A program made the position numbers and the translations under genes. From positions 124,001-188,000 of the forward strand of contig JARJHS010000006.1 of the NCBI GenBank assembly GCA_029269725.1: a stretch of DNA of 64,000 nucleotides. Direction: 5' to 3'. A model generated the notes under the pieces. That model ran no database searches and was not told where the DNA came from. It saw only the letters and a program-made list of their open reading frames with translations. Positions 53,889 through 64,000 of this stretch are shown here, piece by piece; the stretch's first letter is position 1; every line of letters starts with the position of its first letter. The DNA is from Pollutibacter soli (GTDB lineage: Bacteria > Bacteroidota > Bacteroidia > Chitinophagales > Chitinophagaceae).

Positions 53889-55316
53889 ATGTTGAAAGTC
53901 GCGCTGTCTTTTTTTATGTTGATGTTTCTGATATCATGTAATCAAAATAGTTCTGACAAGTCAAATACAGAGGAAGCAACTGTGGCATCGGATGTAGCAA
54001 ATGCAGACAGCAATCTTGTCCGGATTGCGAAAGAGGCCTATATCTACGGGATGCCATTGGTAATACTGGATGTTTCGCGCAGGCAATTTGAGGATCCATC
54101 TGCGGGTGAACTTTTTACTCCACCCAATACATTCAATCACAAATCAAACTTTCCTGATGCGAATTTCAGATCTGTGGTTCGTCCAAATGCAGATACCTAT
54201 TATTCAACGGCAATGCTGGATCTTTCGGAACAACCTGTTGTTCTTTCTCTTCCTTCTACTAATGGAAGATATTACATGATGCCAATGCTTGATGCTTATA
54301 CAAATGTATTTGCATCTCCAGGTACAAGAACAACAGGAAATGAAGCGGGAATTTATCTGGTTACCGGACCCAAATGGACAGGTACTATTCCGCAGGGAAT
54401 GAAAGAAATAAAATCGCCGACAAATAATGTCTGGCTCGTAGGAAGAACGCAGGTTAACAGTAAAGCTGATGGCGATAAAATTGTAGTGCCTTTGCAACAT
54501 AAATACAAGCTTGTACCGCTGAGTTTCTGGGGCAAAACCTTTTCACCTCCGGAAATCAAACCCGATCCTTCGGTTCCCAAAGGAGATCCAAATGCCTACG
54601 TGAAGGGTTTATCAACAGAAGATTTTTTCAATTACATGAATCAGCTACTCGAAAAAAATCCTCCTCCTGCGGCAGACAAAACTGCTTTGGAAGAATTTGT
54701 CAAGATAGGTGTAGTGCCGGGGAAAAAATTTGAGCTTAGTACTTTACCTGCCGGAGTTGCTGATAAAATAAAAAATCTTCCTTCAGAAGTTTTCGATGCA
54801 TTTGATCAGTTGCTGAAAGGTGGTCAGCAAAATCTTGAAAATGGCTGGCGCATTTCAAGAAAAGGCATTGGCACTTACGGGACAAATTATAATGAAAGGG
54901 CATTGATTGCCTATATGGGATTGGGAGCTAACCTGCCGGAAGACGCAATCTATCCTTCAACATCTGTCGATGCAAATGGCAATGCATTGAATGGAGCGAA
55001 CAAATATGTTCTGCATTTTGATAAAGGCAAAACACCTCCGGCAAACGCATTCTGGTCATTGACTATGTACGATCCTGATGGGTATATGGTCGCTAACGCT
55101 ATCAACAGAAATGCGATCGGCGACAGAAGTAATCTGAAAAAAAACAGCGACGGGTCCGTCGATATAATTATACAGAATGAATCACCTGGGAAAGCGGTGG
55201 AAAGCAACTGGCTTCCTGCACCAAAAGGAGACTTCAATGTGTTGTTAAGAGTCTATTGGCCAAAAACAGAAATGCTGGATGGGAGCTGGAACATTCCTGC
55301 GATAAAGAAGTTGTAA
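53889..55316 (+). CDS. DUF1254/DUF1214 lipoprotein
   Basis: A 475-residue lipoprotein (lipobox LISC, Cys17). The N-terminal DUF1254 domain is clear (AKEAYIYGMPLVILDVSR, VVRPNADTYYSTAMLDLSEQ, YYMMPMLDAYTNVFASPG), as is the C-terminal DUF1214 domain (FWSLTMYDPDGYMV, ESNWLPAPKGDFNVLLRVYW). Family members are periplasmic, widespread and without proven enzyme function. It often occurs beside sulfatases and HAD proteins of the kind found just upstream, so the three may act together (inference). Confidence 0.9.
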   Translation: MLKVALSFFMLMFLISCNQNSSDKSNTEEATVASDVANADSNLVRIAKEAYIYGMPLVILDVSRRQFEDPSAGELFTPPNTFNHKSNFPDANFRSVVRPNADTYYSTAMLDLSEQPVVLSLPSTNGRYYMMPMLDAYTNVFASPGTRTTGNEAGIYLVTGPKWTGTIPQGMKEIKSPTNNVWLVGRTQVNSKADGDKIVVPLQHKYKLVPLSFWGKTFSPPEIKPDPSVPKGDPNAYVKGLSTEDFFNYMNQLLEKNPPPAADKTALEEFVKIGVVPGKKFELSTLPAGVADKIKNLPSEVFDAFDQLLKGGQQNLENGWRISRKGIGTYGTNYNERALIAYMGLGANLPEDAIYPSTSVDANGNALNGANKYVLHFDKGKTPPANAFWSLTMYDPDGYMVANAINRNAIGDRSNLKKNSDGSVDIIIQNESPGKAVESNWLPAPKGDFNVLLRVYWPKTEMLDGSWNIPAIKKL

Positions 55317-55669
55317 ATAACCTGGGCATTTTCTGAAGCGGCGGAATAATTTTAAATGTCAAATCAAAACCGATCAGTCTGGAAAAAAACTTTTTCATAA
55401 AAGAAATTGAATAATTTTATGTACTGCTATTATCAGAAAGAGTATTAACGGCAAATAATAGAAACAATTTTCGGTTTTATTAATTGCCGTTGATATTGCC
55501 AAACGTTTGATTGCCTTGGTGAATGCGATAATATAATATTCCTTCCCTATACACCTTATTAGTTCGTATCCATAATTCCCAGGAGATAATTTTATAAGGA
55601 CCTCTGGTTACATCGGTTGAAAATTACTTCCGTTATGAAACCACAGTCAAAACATTTTAACAGTAAAAA
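55317..55669. other. Gene-free stretch with an inverted repeat
   Basis: No gene was seen in 353 bp. A stem-loop with arms AACGGCAA (55447-55454) and TTGCCGTT (55484-55491), extendable to 13 bp with one mismatch, lies in the middle. It lacks a T run and so may be a regulatory or protein-binding structure. Confidence 0.45.
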
Positions 55670-56440
55670 ATGAAAAAGCTTCAGCCAGCGATTGCAGGCC
55701 TGGTTTGTGTTATCATTTGCTTCAATGCATACCATGGCTTTTCACAATCACAGGACAGCAGTAAACGCAGGCAGTTGAAAAATGTAATCAGGTATAACTT
55801 GTCGGGAGCCGCCTTGTTTGGTGTTGATCGGTACGTTGTTTTCGGGTACGAACGTCTTATTAATAAAAGACAAAGCATGTCGATGAATATTGGCAGGGCG
55901 TCGCTACCAAAATTGATCACCATATCGAATGATAGTTTTCAATTGCAAAAAGATCGAAAGAATTCAGGAATTAATTTTTCGCTGGACTACCGTTTTTATC
56001 TTCAGAAAGAAAACAAACACTTCGCTCCTCATGGTTTATATATCGGGCCCTACTACTCCTATAACAATTTTGAGAGAGAGAATGAATATACTTTTACGAA
56101 AACGGGCGGACAAGCACAAGTTGGTACATCTGACACGAGATTTTCTATTCACACATTTGGCGGCGAACTTGGTTACCAGTTTGTACTATGGAAAAGATTT
56201 GCAATTGACCTGGTAATGATCGGCCCTGGTGTATCCGTGTATAAAATCGAAGCCAAATTTGGTGGAACTCTTACGGATGAGCAACGTGCCCAGTTAAGGG
56301 ACGCGGTGGAAGATATGCTCACTCAGCGCTTCCCGGGAATGAATTATGTTTTAAGTGATAAACAACTTGATGCAAACGGGGCGTTAAAAACAACTAGCAT
56401 CGGATTCAGGTATATCGTACATATCGGCTTTGTCTTCTAA
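55670..56440 (+). CDS. Outer-membrane beta-barrel protein of unknown function
   Basis: A 256-residue protein with signal peptide (YHGFSQ-S) and alternating strands typical of small barrels: FSLDYRFYLQKENKHFAPHG, LYIGPYYSYNNFERE, SIHTFGGELGYQFVLWKRFA and a terminal TTSIGFRYIVHIGFVF ending in an aromatic residue. Near residues 195-225 there is a helical insert (LTDEQRAQLRDAVEDMLTQR). A decayed homologue lies at 60430-60945 on the other strand. The next gene follows after 28 bp. Confidence 0.8.
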   Translation: MKKLQPAIAGLVCVIICFNAYHGFSQSQDSSKRRQLKNVIRYNLSGAALFGVDRYVVFGYERLINKRQSMSMNIGRASLPKLITISNDSFQLQKDRKNSGINFSLDYRFYLQKENKHFAPHGLYIGPYYSYNNFERENEYTFTKTGGQAQVGTSDTRFSIHTFGGELGYQFVLWKRFAIDLVMIGPGVSVYKIEAKFGGTLTDEQRAQLRDAVEDMLTQRFPGMNYVLSDKQLDANGALKTTSIGFRYIVHIGFVF

Positions 56441-56468
56441 TTAAATAGCTCAAAACAAAATTTTCATT

Positions 56469-56852
56469 ATGAAAAAAACCATCTGCAGTTTTGTCCTCTC
56501 CACTTTGCTGGTGGTGATATTTCAGGCGGTACATTCCCAGGATACGAGTAAAACTCCTGCAGAACGTGCAGCTCGGTTAACGGAATGGATGAATACAAAT
56601 CTTTCTCTCACTGATGCACAGCTGCCTGAAGTTCAGAAGATCAATTTAAAGTACGCTAACAAGAATGAAGAAATAAAAAACAGCTCCGGATCAAAAATGC
56701 AAAAAGGAAAAGCTGTAAAAGCAAACGACAAAGCAAAGGACAGCGAACTTTCTTCGGTACTAAACCCGGATCAGTACAAAACCTACCAGGATAAGAAAGC
56801 AGAACTGCGCGAGAAATTTAAAGAAGAGGCAAAAAAGAAACGAAATCAATAA
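56469..56852 (+). CDS. Small periplasmic helical protein (Spy/CpxP-like layout)
   Basis: A 127-residue exported protein (signal peptide to about VHSQ). The mature part is helical and charged: TLSDAQ-like segment NLSLTDAQLPEVQKINLKY, then LNPDQYKTYQDKKAELREKF at the end. This is the layout of small periplasmic proteins with Spy/CpxP-type repeats, which sense or chaperone outer-membrane proteins; membership is tentative. Position just behind a barrel gene is in keeping with that. Downstream sequence is decayed. Confidence 0.7.
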   Translation: MKKTICSFVLSTLLVVIFQAVHSQDTSKTPAERAARLTEWMNTNLSLTDAQLPEVQKINLKYANKNEEIKNSSGSKMQKGKAVKANDKAKDSELSSVLNPDQYKTYQDKKAELREKFKEEAKKKRNQ

Positions 56853-56889
56853 ACACATCAGTAAGATTCACTTTTTTCAGTAAAAAGGT

Positions 56890-57218
56890 GAGGAAAGCCG
56901 ATAACACAGAAATCGTCGTTAATGAAAACATTACCATCTTAGCACTCTTGCCTTCACTGGAAGCACCTGCTCGACCCTTACAAGTGCTACCGCAGACGCA
57001 AAACCGAAAGACTATGACAGGATGCATTACTATCCAGTTACAAAACCAGGCTTCCCGGGTGGCATAAGTCTTCGGGTACCTGGATCGCCAATCACATGAA
57101 ATATTCCGGAGCTGGTTTGGTTAATAATAGTTCACGAACAGTAACTGTCCACTTTGCTGTTGATGCAACACCAAAAGCTTTACAAGATGCTTTTATCAGC
57201 ACCCCTCTGTATAAATGA
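56890..57218 (+). pseudogene. Decayed gene fragment of unknown family, several frameshifts
   Basis: Protein-like sequence passes through three frames: VRKADNTEIVVNENITILAL, then ACSTLTSATADAKPKDYDRM with HYYPVTKPGFPGG, then SSGTWIANHMKYSGAGLVNN and SSRTVTVHFAVDATPKALQD ending at a TGA (57216-57218). No single frame is open. It looks like a former exported protein of about 110 residues or more. The family is not recognised. Confidence 0.55.
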
Positions 57219-57529
57219 CCAGGATGAAGACACTTCATATTTTAGTCAGCGAATTGCCCGCCTGTAAGTTTGCAACAGCCGGACATACTTTGGTGAAGAA
57301 AAAATTAATCTACCCATTCAATACAGGCTCACGGTAGATAATTAATCATTTAAATTAGCCAATATTTCTGCATTTTTAAATATCGGAACAGTCGATGAAG
57401 GGCGGAAAATATTTCTTTTTAAACCGATGTTAAAATCAAACGGCAGAGAAATTTATTCGCTTCTTTATTTCGAAACTTCTGCAGGAATGACTCTGACAGC
57501 AAAATCCAAGTAAGTTTGTGCAGATGCTT
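57219..57529 (+). pseudogene. Further coding remnant ahead of the DUF481 gene
   Basis: A stretch near 57370-57512 reads NISAFLNIGTVDEGRKIFLF followed by NGREIYSLLYFETSAG up to a stop, with no start codon. It suggests the 3' end of a lost gene. The rest of this stretch shows nothing. Confidence 0.35.
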
Positions 57530-58549
57530 ATGCGAAAAATAATTCTTCTTCTATCATTGCTGGCTTTGGGATTCTATGGCAAATCGCAGGAAAGAGATTC
57601 CATTTTCTTATTTAACGGGCAGGTGTTAATTGGTGACATCAAGAACGGAAATCTTGGCATCATTAAAATCGATGATAAGGATCTGAAGATTTTAAGCATC
57701 AAAGCATACAAAATCAAACATGTCACTACCGGGCCTCATCTTTTCAGAATTGAAACAACAGACAAGCATGTAATTTATTCGCCCTTGCGAAAGACTGACA
57801 AACCTGGGCAGGTGGCAGTAGTAGATGGAAGCTCTGTGGTGATCCTCAATCTTACTGATATCGCCTTGTTATCTCCGGTTCAGAAGAACTTTTTCAAAAG
57901 ACTTACCGGGAATTTCGGCCTTGGATTCAGCTTCTCAAAATCCAGTGGCATCGGGCAGCTAAATTCAAATGCCAATGTTTATTATACCTATCGCAGAACA
58001 CAGTACCAGCTGACGGCGAACATGCTAGCTTCAATCGATACTTCATCATTCTCGCGCGACAATGAAAATATACAGCTTTTTGGCTCCTTTGACCTGAAGA
58101 TGCCATGGTTTCTCGCAGGTCAGTTATTATACCAACGAAATCTTCAATTAAGTATATCCCGAAGGTTCCAGGAAATGTTGGGAGCCGGCAACAAACTGGT
58201 TCTCAAAAACAACTGGCAGGTATGGGCTGTCAGCGGTATTTCACTTGGCCAGGAACGAAGTACGGAAGGAACAGATGCCGTTACCCTGGAAATGCCGTAC
58301 ATGTTCCGCATAAACTTTTTTGAATATCGCAAATTCAATATGCAGTTGGGGATTTACCAGACCTTCTTTGTGAGTTTGTCGCAATGGGGAAGGGTGAGGT
58401 ATGATGGGTCGATTAACTATTCCCATGAACTGATTCATAATTTCTATGTCAATCTTAACCTGTACTCGAACTACGATAATCGCCCTCCGGACCCAAACAG
58501 CGGCAAATTCGATTACGGCATATCGTTATCTGTCAACTATAAATTCTGA
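57530..58549 (+). CDS. DUF481-type outer-membrane barrel protein
   Basis: From the ATG at 57530 a 339-residue protein; ATG 57524 and GTG 57518 are also in frame. A signal peptide (LALGFYGKSQ) is followed by a soluble part (DSIFLFNGQVLIGDIKNGN, IKIDDKDLKILSIKAYKIKH) and a C-terminal barrel with the DUF481 look (GNFGLGFSFSKSSGIGQLN, LTANMLASIDTSSFSRDNEN, a closing FDYGISLSVNYKF). DUF481 proteins are salt-stress or copper-linked barrels of unclear function. It stands between two decayed regions. Confidence 0.8.
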   Translation: MRKIILLLSLLALGFYGKSQERDSIFLFNGQVLIGDIKNGNLGIIKIDDKDLKILSIKAYKIKHVTTGPHLFRIETTDKHVIYSPLRKTDKPGQVAVVDGSSVVILNLTDIALLSPVQKNFFKRLTGNFGLGFSFSKSSGIGQLNSNANVYYTYRRTQYQLTANMLASIDTSSFSRDNENIQLFGSFDLKMPWFLAGQLLYQRNLQLSISRRFQEMLGAGNKLVLKNNWQVWAVSGISLGQERSTEGTDAVTLEMPYMFRINFFEYRKFNMQLGIYQTFFVSLSQWGRVRYDGSINYSHELIHNFYVNLNLYSNYDNRPPDPNSGKFDYGISLSVNYKF

Positions 58550-59216
58550 TCTGGAACAAAGGCAATCTTCTACTTCATCAATCATCAGCAGATTATTGCT
58601 GTTGTAATGATCGGAAATAATCGACCAATGATTGCGCATTGATATTGCTGCACGGATCAAACGGTTTGCATTCCTTGAGCGCGACTGAATTCAGCGGCAT
58701 ATACAACATCCATTCTGATATTTAACAACATGGTGTCTGGCGAAAATCTTCCGCTGGGATATGCAACTTTAAACTCTATAAATTATAATCCTCCTGATGT
58801 GTTGTGCAGCTAAAGAGCGTATCCATTACTTATAAAAATTCAGAACCCATTTCAATTCATTTCACTACCAGCCGACAATATTTCCTGTTACAGAAGAGTA
58901 ACTATCTGCGATTAATGTTCAATGGCTGCAACAAGTAGCAACTGATTGCCACCTGCATTCGCAACGTAGGATACATCCCTGCAATCAACTTGCTCACAGG
59001 AATACTCTTTTCTCCCAGGACAAGGATATGATTTGACCAGGGGGAATAACTGCCAGTGCCACAGACATGTAATGTCATCTCAAAAGGATAGCAGGAACAC
59101 GGCTCTGCCGATAACCAAGGCAAAAATTTTTATCTCCGGTGATTTATATGTAGTTCCAGGAGGACGGGTTTGCAGTTTTCCGGAACCCATCCGGGAAAAC
59201 AGCACTGATTAAAGGG
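58550..59216. other. 667-bp region without intact gene, probably decayed coding DNA
   Basis: Short protein-like pieces occur, for example NMVSGENLPLGYATLNSINY ending at a stop near 58813 and GDLYVVPGGRVCSFPEP near 59150. They have no start and are in different frames. A 73-codon frame on the minus strand (58902-59123) has no coding character. No terminator or promoter was found. Confidence 0.4.
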
Positions 59217-59459
59217 TTACTCTATTCGGATGACCATATCCTCGAGGTAAGGATCAAGGTATTTTGTATCCTCAAAAGGAAAAATAGTTTCTATAGACCG
59301 GCTGATCTTTCTATAGATCAATTCCACATAAAAGGACTCGACCTGGAAGAGTTGATAAACATAGAAGGAATCTGAACGGAAGGATACGGTAACACCAAGG
59401 CACCACATCACCAGTTCCTGCTGTACAAGCGACAATTTGAGATAATCCTGGAGTTTCAT
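59217..59459 (-). CDS. Small hypothetical protein
   Basis: An 80-residue protein beginning MKLQDYLKLSLVQQELVMWC, with a middle rich in aromatic residues (SDSFYVYQLFQVESFYVELI) and an acidic end. There is no signal peptide and no known domain. The residue mix looks like a real protein, but it sits between decayed stretches and may be a remnant. Confidence 0.5.
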   Translation of the reverse strand: MKLQDYLKLSLVQQELVMWCLGVTVSFRSDSFYVYQLFQVESFYVELIYRKISRSIETIFPFEDTKYLDPYLEDMVIRIE

Positions 59460-59614
59460 GCAATTAATTATGCAAGGGCTATGCTAACAGGCCGAGACAC
59501 CATCCTCCAGTGGATCATGCATCAAAAAATGGAAATTATTTCCCCGAATCTGAAATGAATTCCACATTTCCCGGTGAAAAATATGCTTATCTCGGGACCA
59601 TGTGATGCACAAAT

Positions 59615-59639
59615 AAAAACGCCTGGCCGGTGCCAGGCG
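59615..59639 (-). terminator. Terminator of the barrel gene at 59671
   Basis: Perfect 8-bp stem CGCCTGGC/GCCAGGCG (59620-59639) with a 4-nt loop, followed on the minus strand by five T. Confidence 0.85.
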
Positions 59640-59670
59640 CTTTAAAGATATCTGAGAAAAAGATGTTTGG

Positions 59671-60315
59671 TTATTTCTTGTTTGAAAGATTCACGACGAT
59701 ACCGCCACCCAGGCCAAACTGATAGATTGTTGAGTAGGAGGCAACGCCCGCACCGGCACCCCCTGTTCCAAAGTAGAAACCACCACCCACAGATTGTACT
59801 GCAGAAAGCAGATTCGCCTGCAGCCTGATACCGACTTTTTCTGATGCCCAGAATGTTGCGCCTGCTTTAAGGCCCCAGGCAAAAAATGTTTTACTCGAAC
59901 TGTTTTTATTATCCGGATTTTCCAGGTTCATGATGTTCATCCCTAATTGAACCCCAAAAAGTCCCTCCACTTTACCTTCGGGTTTGCGGAGATAGCGATT
60001 TCCACCAAGCATGATATAGTTCACGCCGAGATCGAAATCCGTATACTTAGGACCTGCATTGTAGTAATTAAGCGGAGCTTTCGTATCCTGTCTTAAATAA
60101 CTTAATTCAAGCCCATAATTCTCACGAAGCATATATTCCAGTCCTATACCCCACATAAAACCACCTTTTATTTTGCCGTTGTAATAAGCATTCGGATCGT
60201 AGTAAGAATCCACATTATCATCAAAAGTATATGAGGCATATCCGTTTAAACGAACACCCTGACTAAATGCCGGGAGAATGCAGAAAATAAGGAGTACTGA
60301 AAAAATGATTTTCAT
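59671..60315 (-). CDS. Outer-membrane beta-barrel protein
   Basis: A 214-residue barrel: signal peptide (LPAFSQ-G), strands such as NYGLELSYLRQDTKAPL, FDLGVNYIMLGGNRYLRKPE and VEGLFGVQLGMNIMNLENPD, a glycine-rich stretch (GGGFYFGTGGAGAGV), and an end of the type FGLGGGIVVNL. It belongs to the general OprF/OMP_b-brl-like small barrels; function unknown. It has its own terminator. Confidence 0.8.
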   Translation of the reverse strand: MKIIFSVLLIFCILPAFSQGVRLNGYASYTFDDNVDSYYDPNAYYNGKIKGGFMWGIGLEYMLRENYGLELSYLRQDTKAPLNYYNAGPKYTDFDLGVNYIMLGGNRYLRKPEGKVEGLFGVQLGMNIMNLENPDNKNSSSKTFFAWGLKAGATFWASEKVGIRLQANLLSAVQSVGGGFYFGTGGAGAGVASYSTIYQFGLGGGIVVNLSNKK

Positions 60316-60429
60316 TGTAGCAGTTTTAGATTGCTAAAGGTATATTTTCATTTATTAATATATCCGCACTTATGCGGAAACGGACCATTTAACCGTTTAA
60401 CGGAAATCTTTCGCAGTTTTAACTTCTTC

Positions 60430-60945
60430 TTAAAAGCGGAACGCAACATTGATCATAAATCGGTAGCCCAAAGTTGTGGTTCGGGCAGAACCTTTCTTCT
60501 CAAATTCCCCTTCGTAGATTACCTTATTGTAGCCGGGAAATTTGTCCGCCAGGAGCTCATTGGGCTTCTGAAAAAATAAGGATTAGTGATCAGGACTCAG
60601 TGTTGATACCCGCTTTCAGATTATACATGCCCACGCCAGGCCCAAACATAATGAAGTCAACTGCAAGTCTTTTCCAGAATATGAACTGGTAACCAAGTTG
60701 CACACCAACGGTGTGAATACTAAGAATCAGATCTTTCCCAACATTACCTGCAAATGAGCTTGTGTTCATATACCAGTCATTCCCGCATGAAAAACTATTG
60801 TATGAATAATAGGGTCCGATATAAACACCATGTGGTGTTTTGTGTTTATTTTCTCTCAGATAAAAACGATAGTCCGCTCCAATATGAAAAGCCTTTCGCT
60901 GGTATTATCTGTCACCTGGATGGAATCTGAACCTGAACCTCCAAG
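60430..60945 (-). pseudogene. Decayed, truncated paralogue of the barrel protein at 55670
   Basis: Read leftward: QRKAFHIGADYRFYLRENKH, then TPHGVYIGPYYSYNSFS, SIHTVGVQLGYQFIFWKRLA and VDFIMFGPGVGMYNLKAGIN, then an in-frame stop (TES*) and a frame change, then ELLADKFPGYNKVIYEGEFE and TTTLGYRFMINVAFRF*. Every block aligns with the intact protein at 55670, for example DYRFYL, GYQFVLWKRFA and TTSIGFRY. The N-terminal quarter is missing; its place is taken by the palindromic repeats at 60950 onward. Confidence 0.88.
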
Positions 60946-60958
60946 AGGTTTAAGGTAC

Positions 60959-61031
60959 AACCTGGTAGGTCTTAGACCTCCCAGGTTTTAAATACCTGCC
61001 AGGTTTTAAGACCTGCAAGGTTCAGCAACCT
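60959..61031. repeat. Palindromic CCTGG-AGGTC-type intergenic repeat, copy 1
   Basis: AACCTGGTAGGTC-TTA-GACCTCCCAGGTT (60959-60987) is an inverted repeat with one mismatch, followed by degenerate ACCTGCCAGGT-like and CCTGCAAGG-like pieces to about 61031. Confidence 0.8.
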
Positions 61032-61158
61032 GCAGGATAGTTTGAATTTTTGTAGAGTGAAAATTGATCAACCCTGAAGTCAAATGAGGAAACAGATCTG
61101 ATGCCGGGGTACAATTGTGGCAGGAGATTTTTACAGAAAAGCTCGATGTATTATAAAC

Positions 61159-61220
61159 AACCTGGGAGGTCTTAGACCTCCCAGGTTTAGAAAACCTGGC
61201 AGGTTTTAAACCTGCGAGGT
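61159..61220. repeat. Palindromic CCTGG-AGGTC-type intergenic repeat, copy 2
   Basis: Two perfect 13-bp arms with a TTA centre (61159-61187), followed by AACCTGGCAGGTT and an AAACCTGCGAGGT piece. It is the same family as the copy at 60959. The 130 bp between the copies hold no gene. Confidence 0.85.
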
Positions 61221-61240
61221 GTCATGGACATACGGAAAAT

Positions 61241-61278
61241 AAAAAAGCCTCTCAGAAACAGATCTGAAAGGCTTTTTT
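61241..61278 (-). terminator. Terminator of the rRNA operon
   Basis: A long stem AAAAAAGCCT/AGGCTTTTTT continued by TCAGA/TCTGA, ending on the minus strand in a T run directly behind 5S rRNA. Confidence 0.85.
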
Positions 61279-61287
61279 AAATAAATA

Positions 61288-61398
<111 letters not shown>

Positions 61399-61399
61399 A

Positions 61400-61434
61400 C
61401 GTTGTACGTAAAACGATGAACGTTAAACGTGAAA
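61400..61434. repeat. Heptamer array in the 5S-23S spacer
   Basis: Five degenerate 7-bp units (CGTTGTA, CGTAAAA, CGATGAA, CGTTAAA, CGTGAAA) in the 106-bp spacer. They share their unit with the array at 35249. Confidence 0.55.
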
Positions 61435-61504
61435 TAAAGTCATATTGGGATAGTTGTAAAATCAGTGACTTAAAAAGACCTGCTATAAATAGCAAATATT
61501 TAAT

Positions 61505-64000
<2,496 letters not shown>

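Overview
The window looks like chromosome of a member of the phylum Bacteroidota, most likely family Chitinophagaceae or a close relative. The sequence evidence is sprA (type IX secretion), a secreted metalloprotease with a type IX C-terminal sorting domain, lineage-typical DUF4835/DUF4296/DUF4136 proteins, Reg_prop/Y_Y_Y sensor kinases, futalosine-pathway menaquinone genes, and promoters of the TTTG-N19..22-TAnnTTTG type. No phage, CRISPR array, tRNA or intact insertion sequence was found.

Layout. 1-16.2 kb is housekeeping and envelope: partial sprA behind ruvA, fabH, DinB-like protein, thioredoxin-like protein, a serine hydrolase, a D-aminoacylase homologue without its HxH motif, a GNAT, then a leftward run of two tetrahydropterin synthase paralogues, folE and fabD; mqnB-mqnD; photolyase and a class IV aminotransferase. 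16.2-24.05 kb is a signalling cluster: three small seven-helix membrane proteins, two short DegS/LiaS-like histidine kinases and four NarL/LuxR-type response regulators, plus a small cytosolic protein. 24.06-30.4 kb, leftward, holds an unrecognised protein, DUF4296, DUF4835, coaBC, an RpoZ-like protein, bamD and an OmpA-family protein. 30.5-39.7 kb holds a polyprenyl synthetase, recJ, htpG, rpsF-rpsR-rplI, an L,D-transpeptidase, an RRM protein and a rhomboid protease. 40.0-48.2 kb holds the secreted metalloprotease, an ECF sigma factor and a large two-component pair. 48.5-60.3 kb is an accessory envelope region (lipoproteins, outer-membrane barrels, sulfatase, HAD hydrolase, DUF1254 protein) with a stranded transposase-like ORF and several decayed genes. 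61.2-64 kb is the 3' part of a leftward rRNA operon (23S, 5S, terminator) that runs off the end.

How the genes work together. The most interesting part is 16.2-24.05 kb. There the unit [seven-helix protein - one-helix kinase - NarL regulator] occurs twice in the same order, followed by a third seven-helix protein, and two further regulators read the other way. The kinases have almost no extracytoplasmic part, so the separate membrane proteins are natural candidates for the sensing subunit (inference). A 12-bp motif, in two copies that differ at one position, lies upstream of the two leftward regulators, and a related perfect palindrome lies in the 707-bp control region between the modules. 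Other points worth attention are a tetrahydropterin synthase with a PTPS-I/III-type motif next to folE and no folB in view, heptanucleotide microsatellites in four intergenic spots, and a clear decayed paralogue of an outer-membrane protein next to palindromic repeats beside the rRNA operon.
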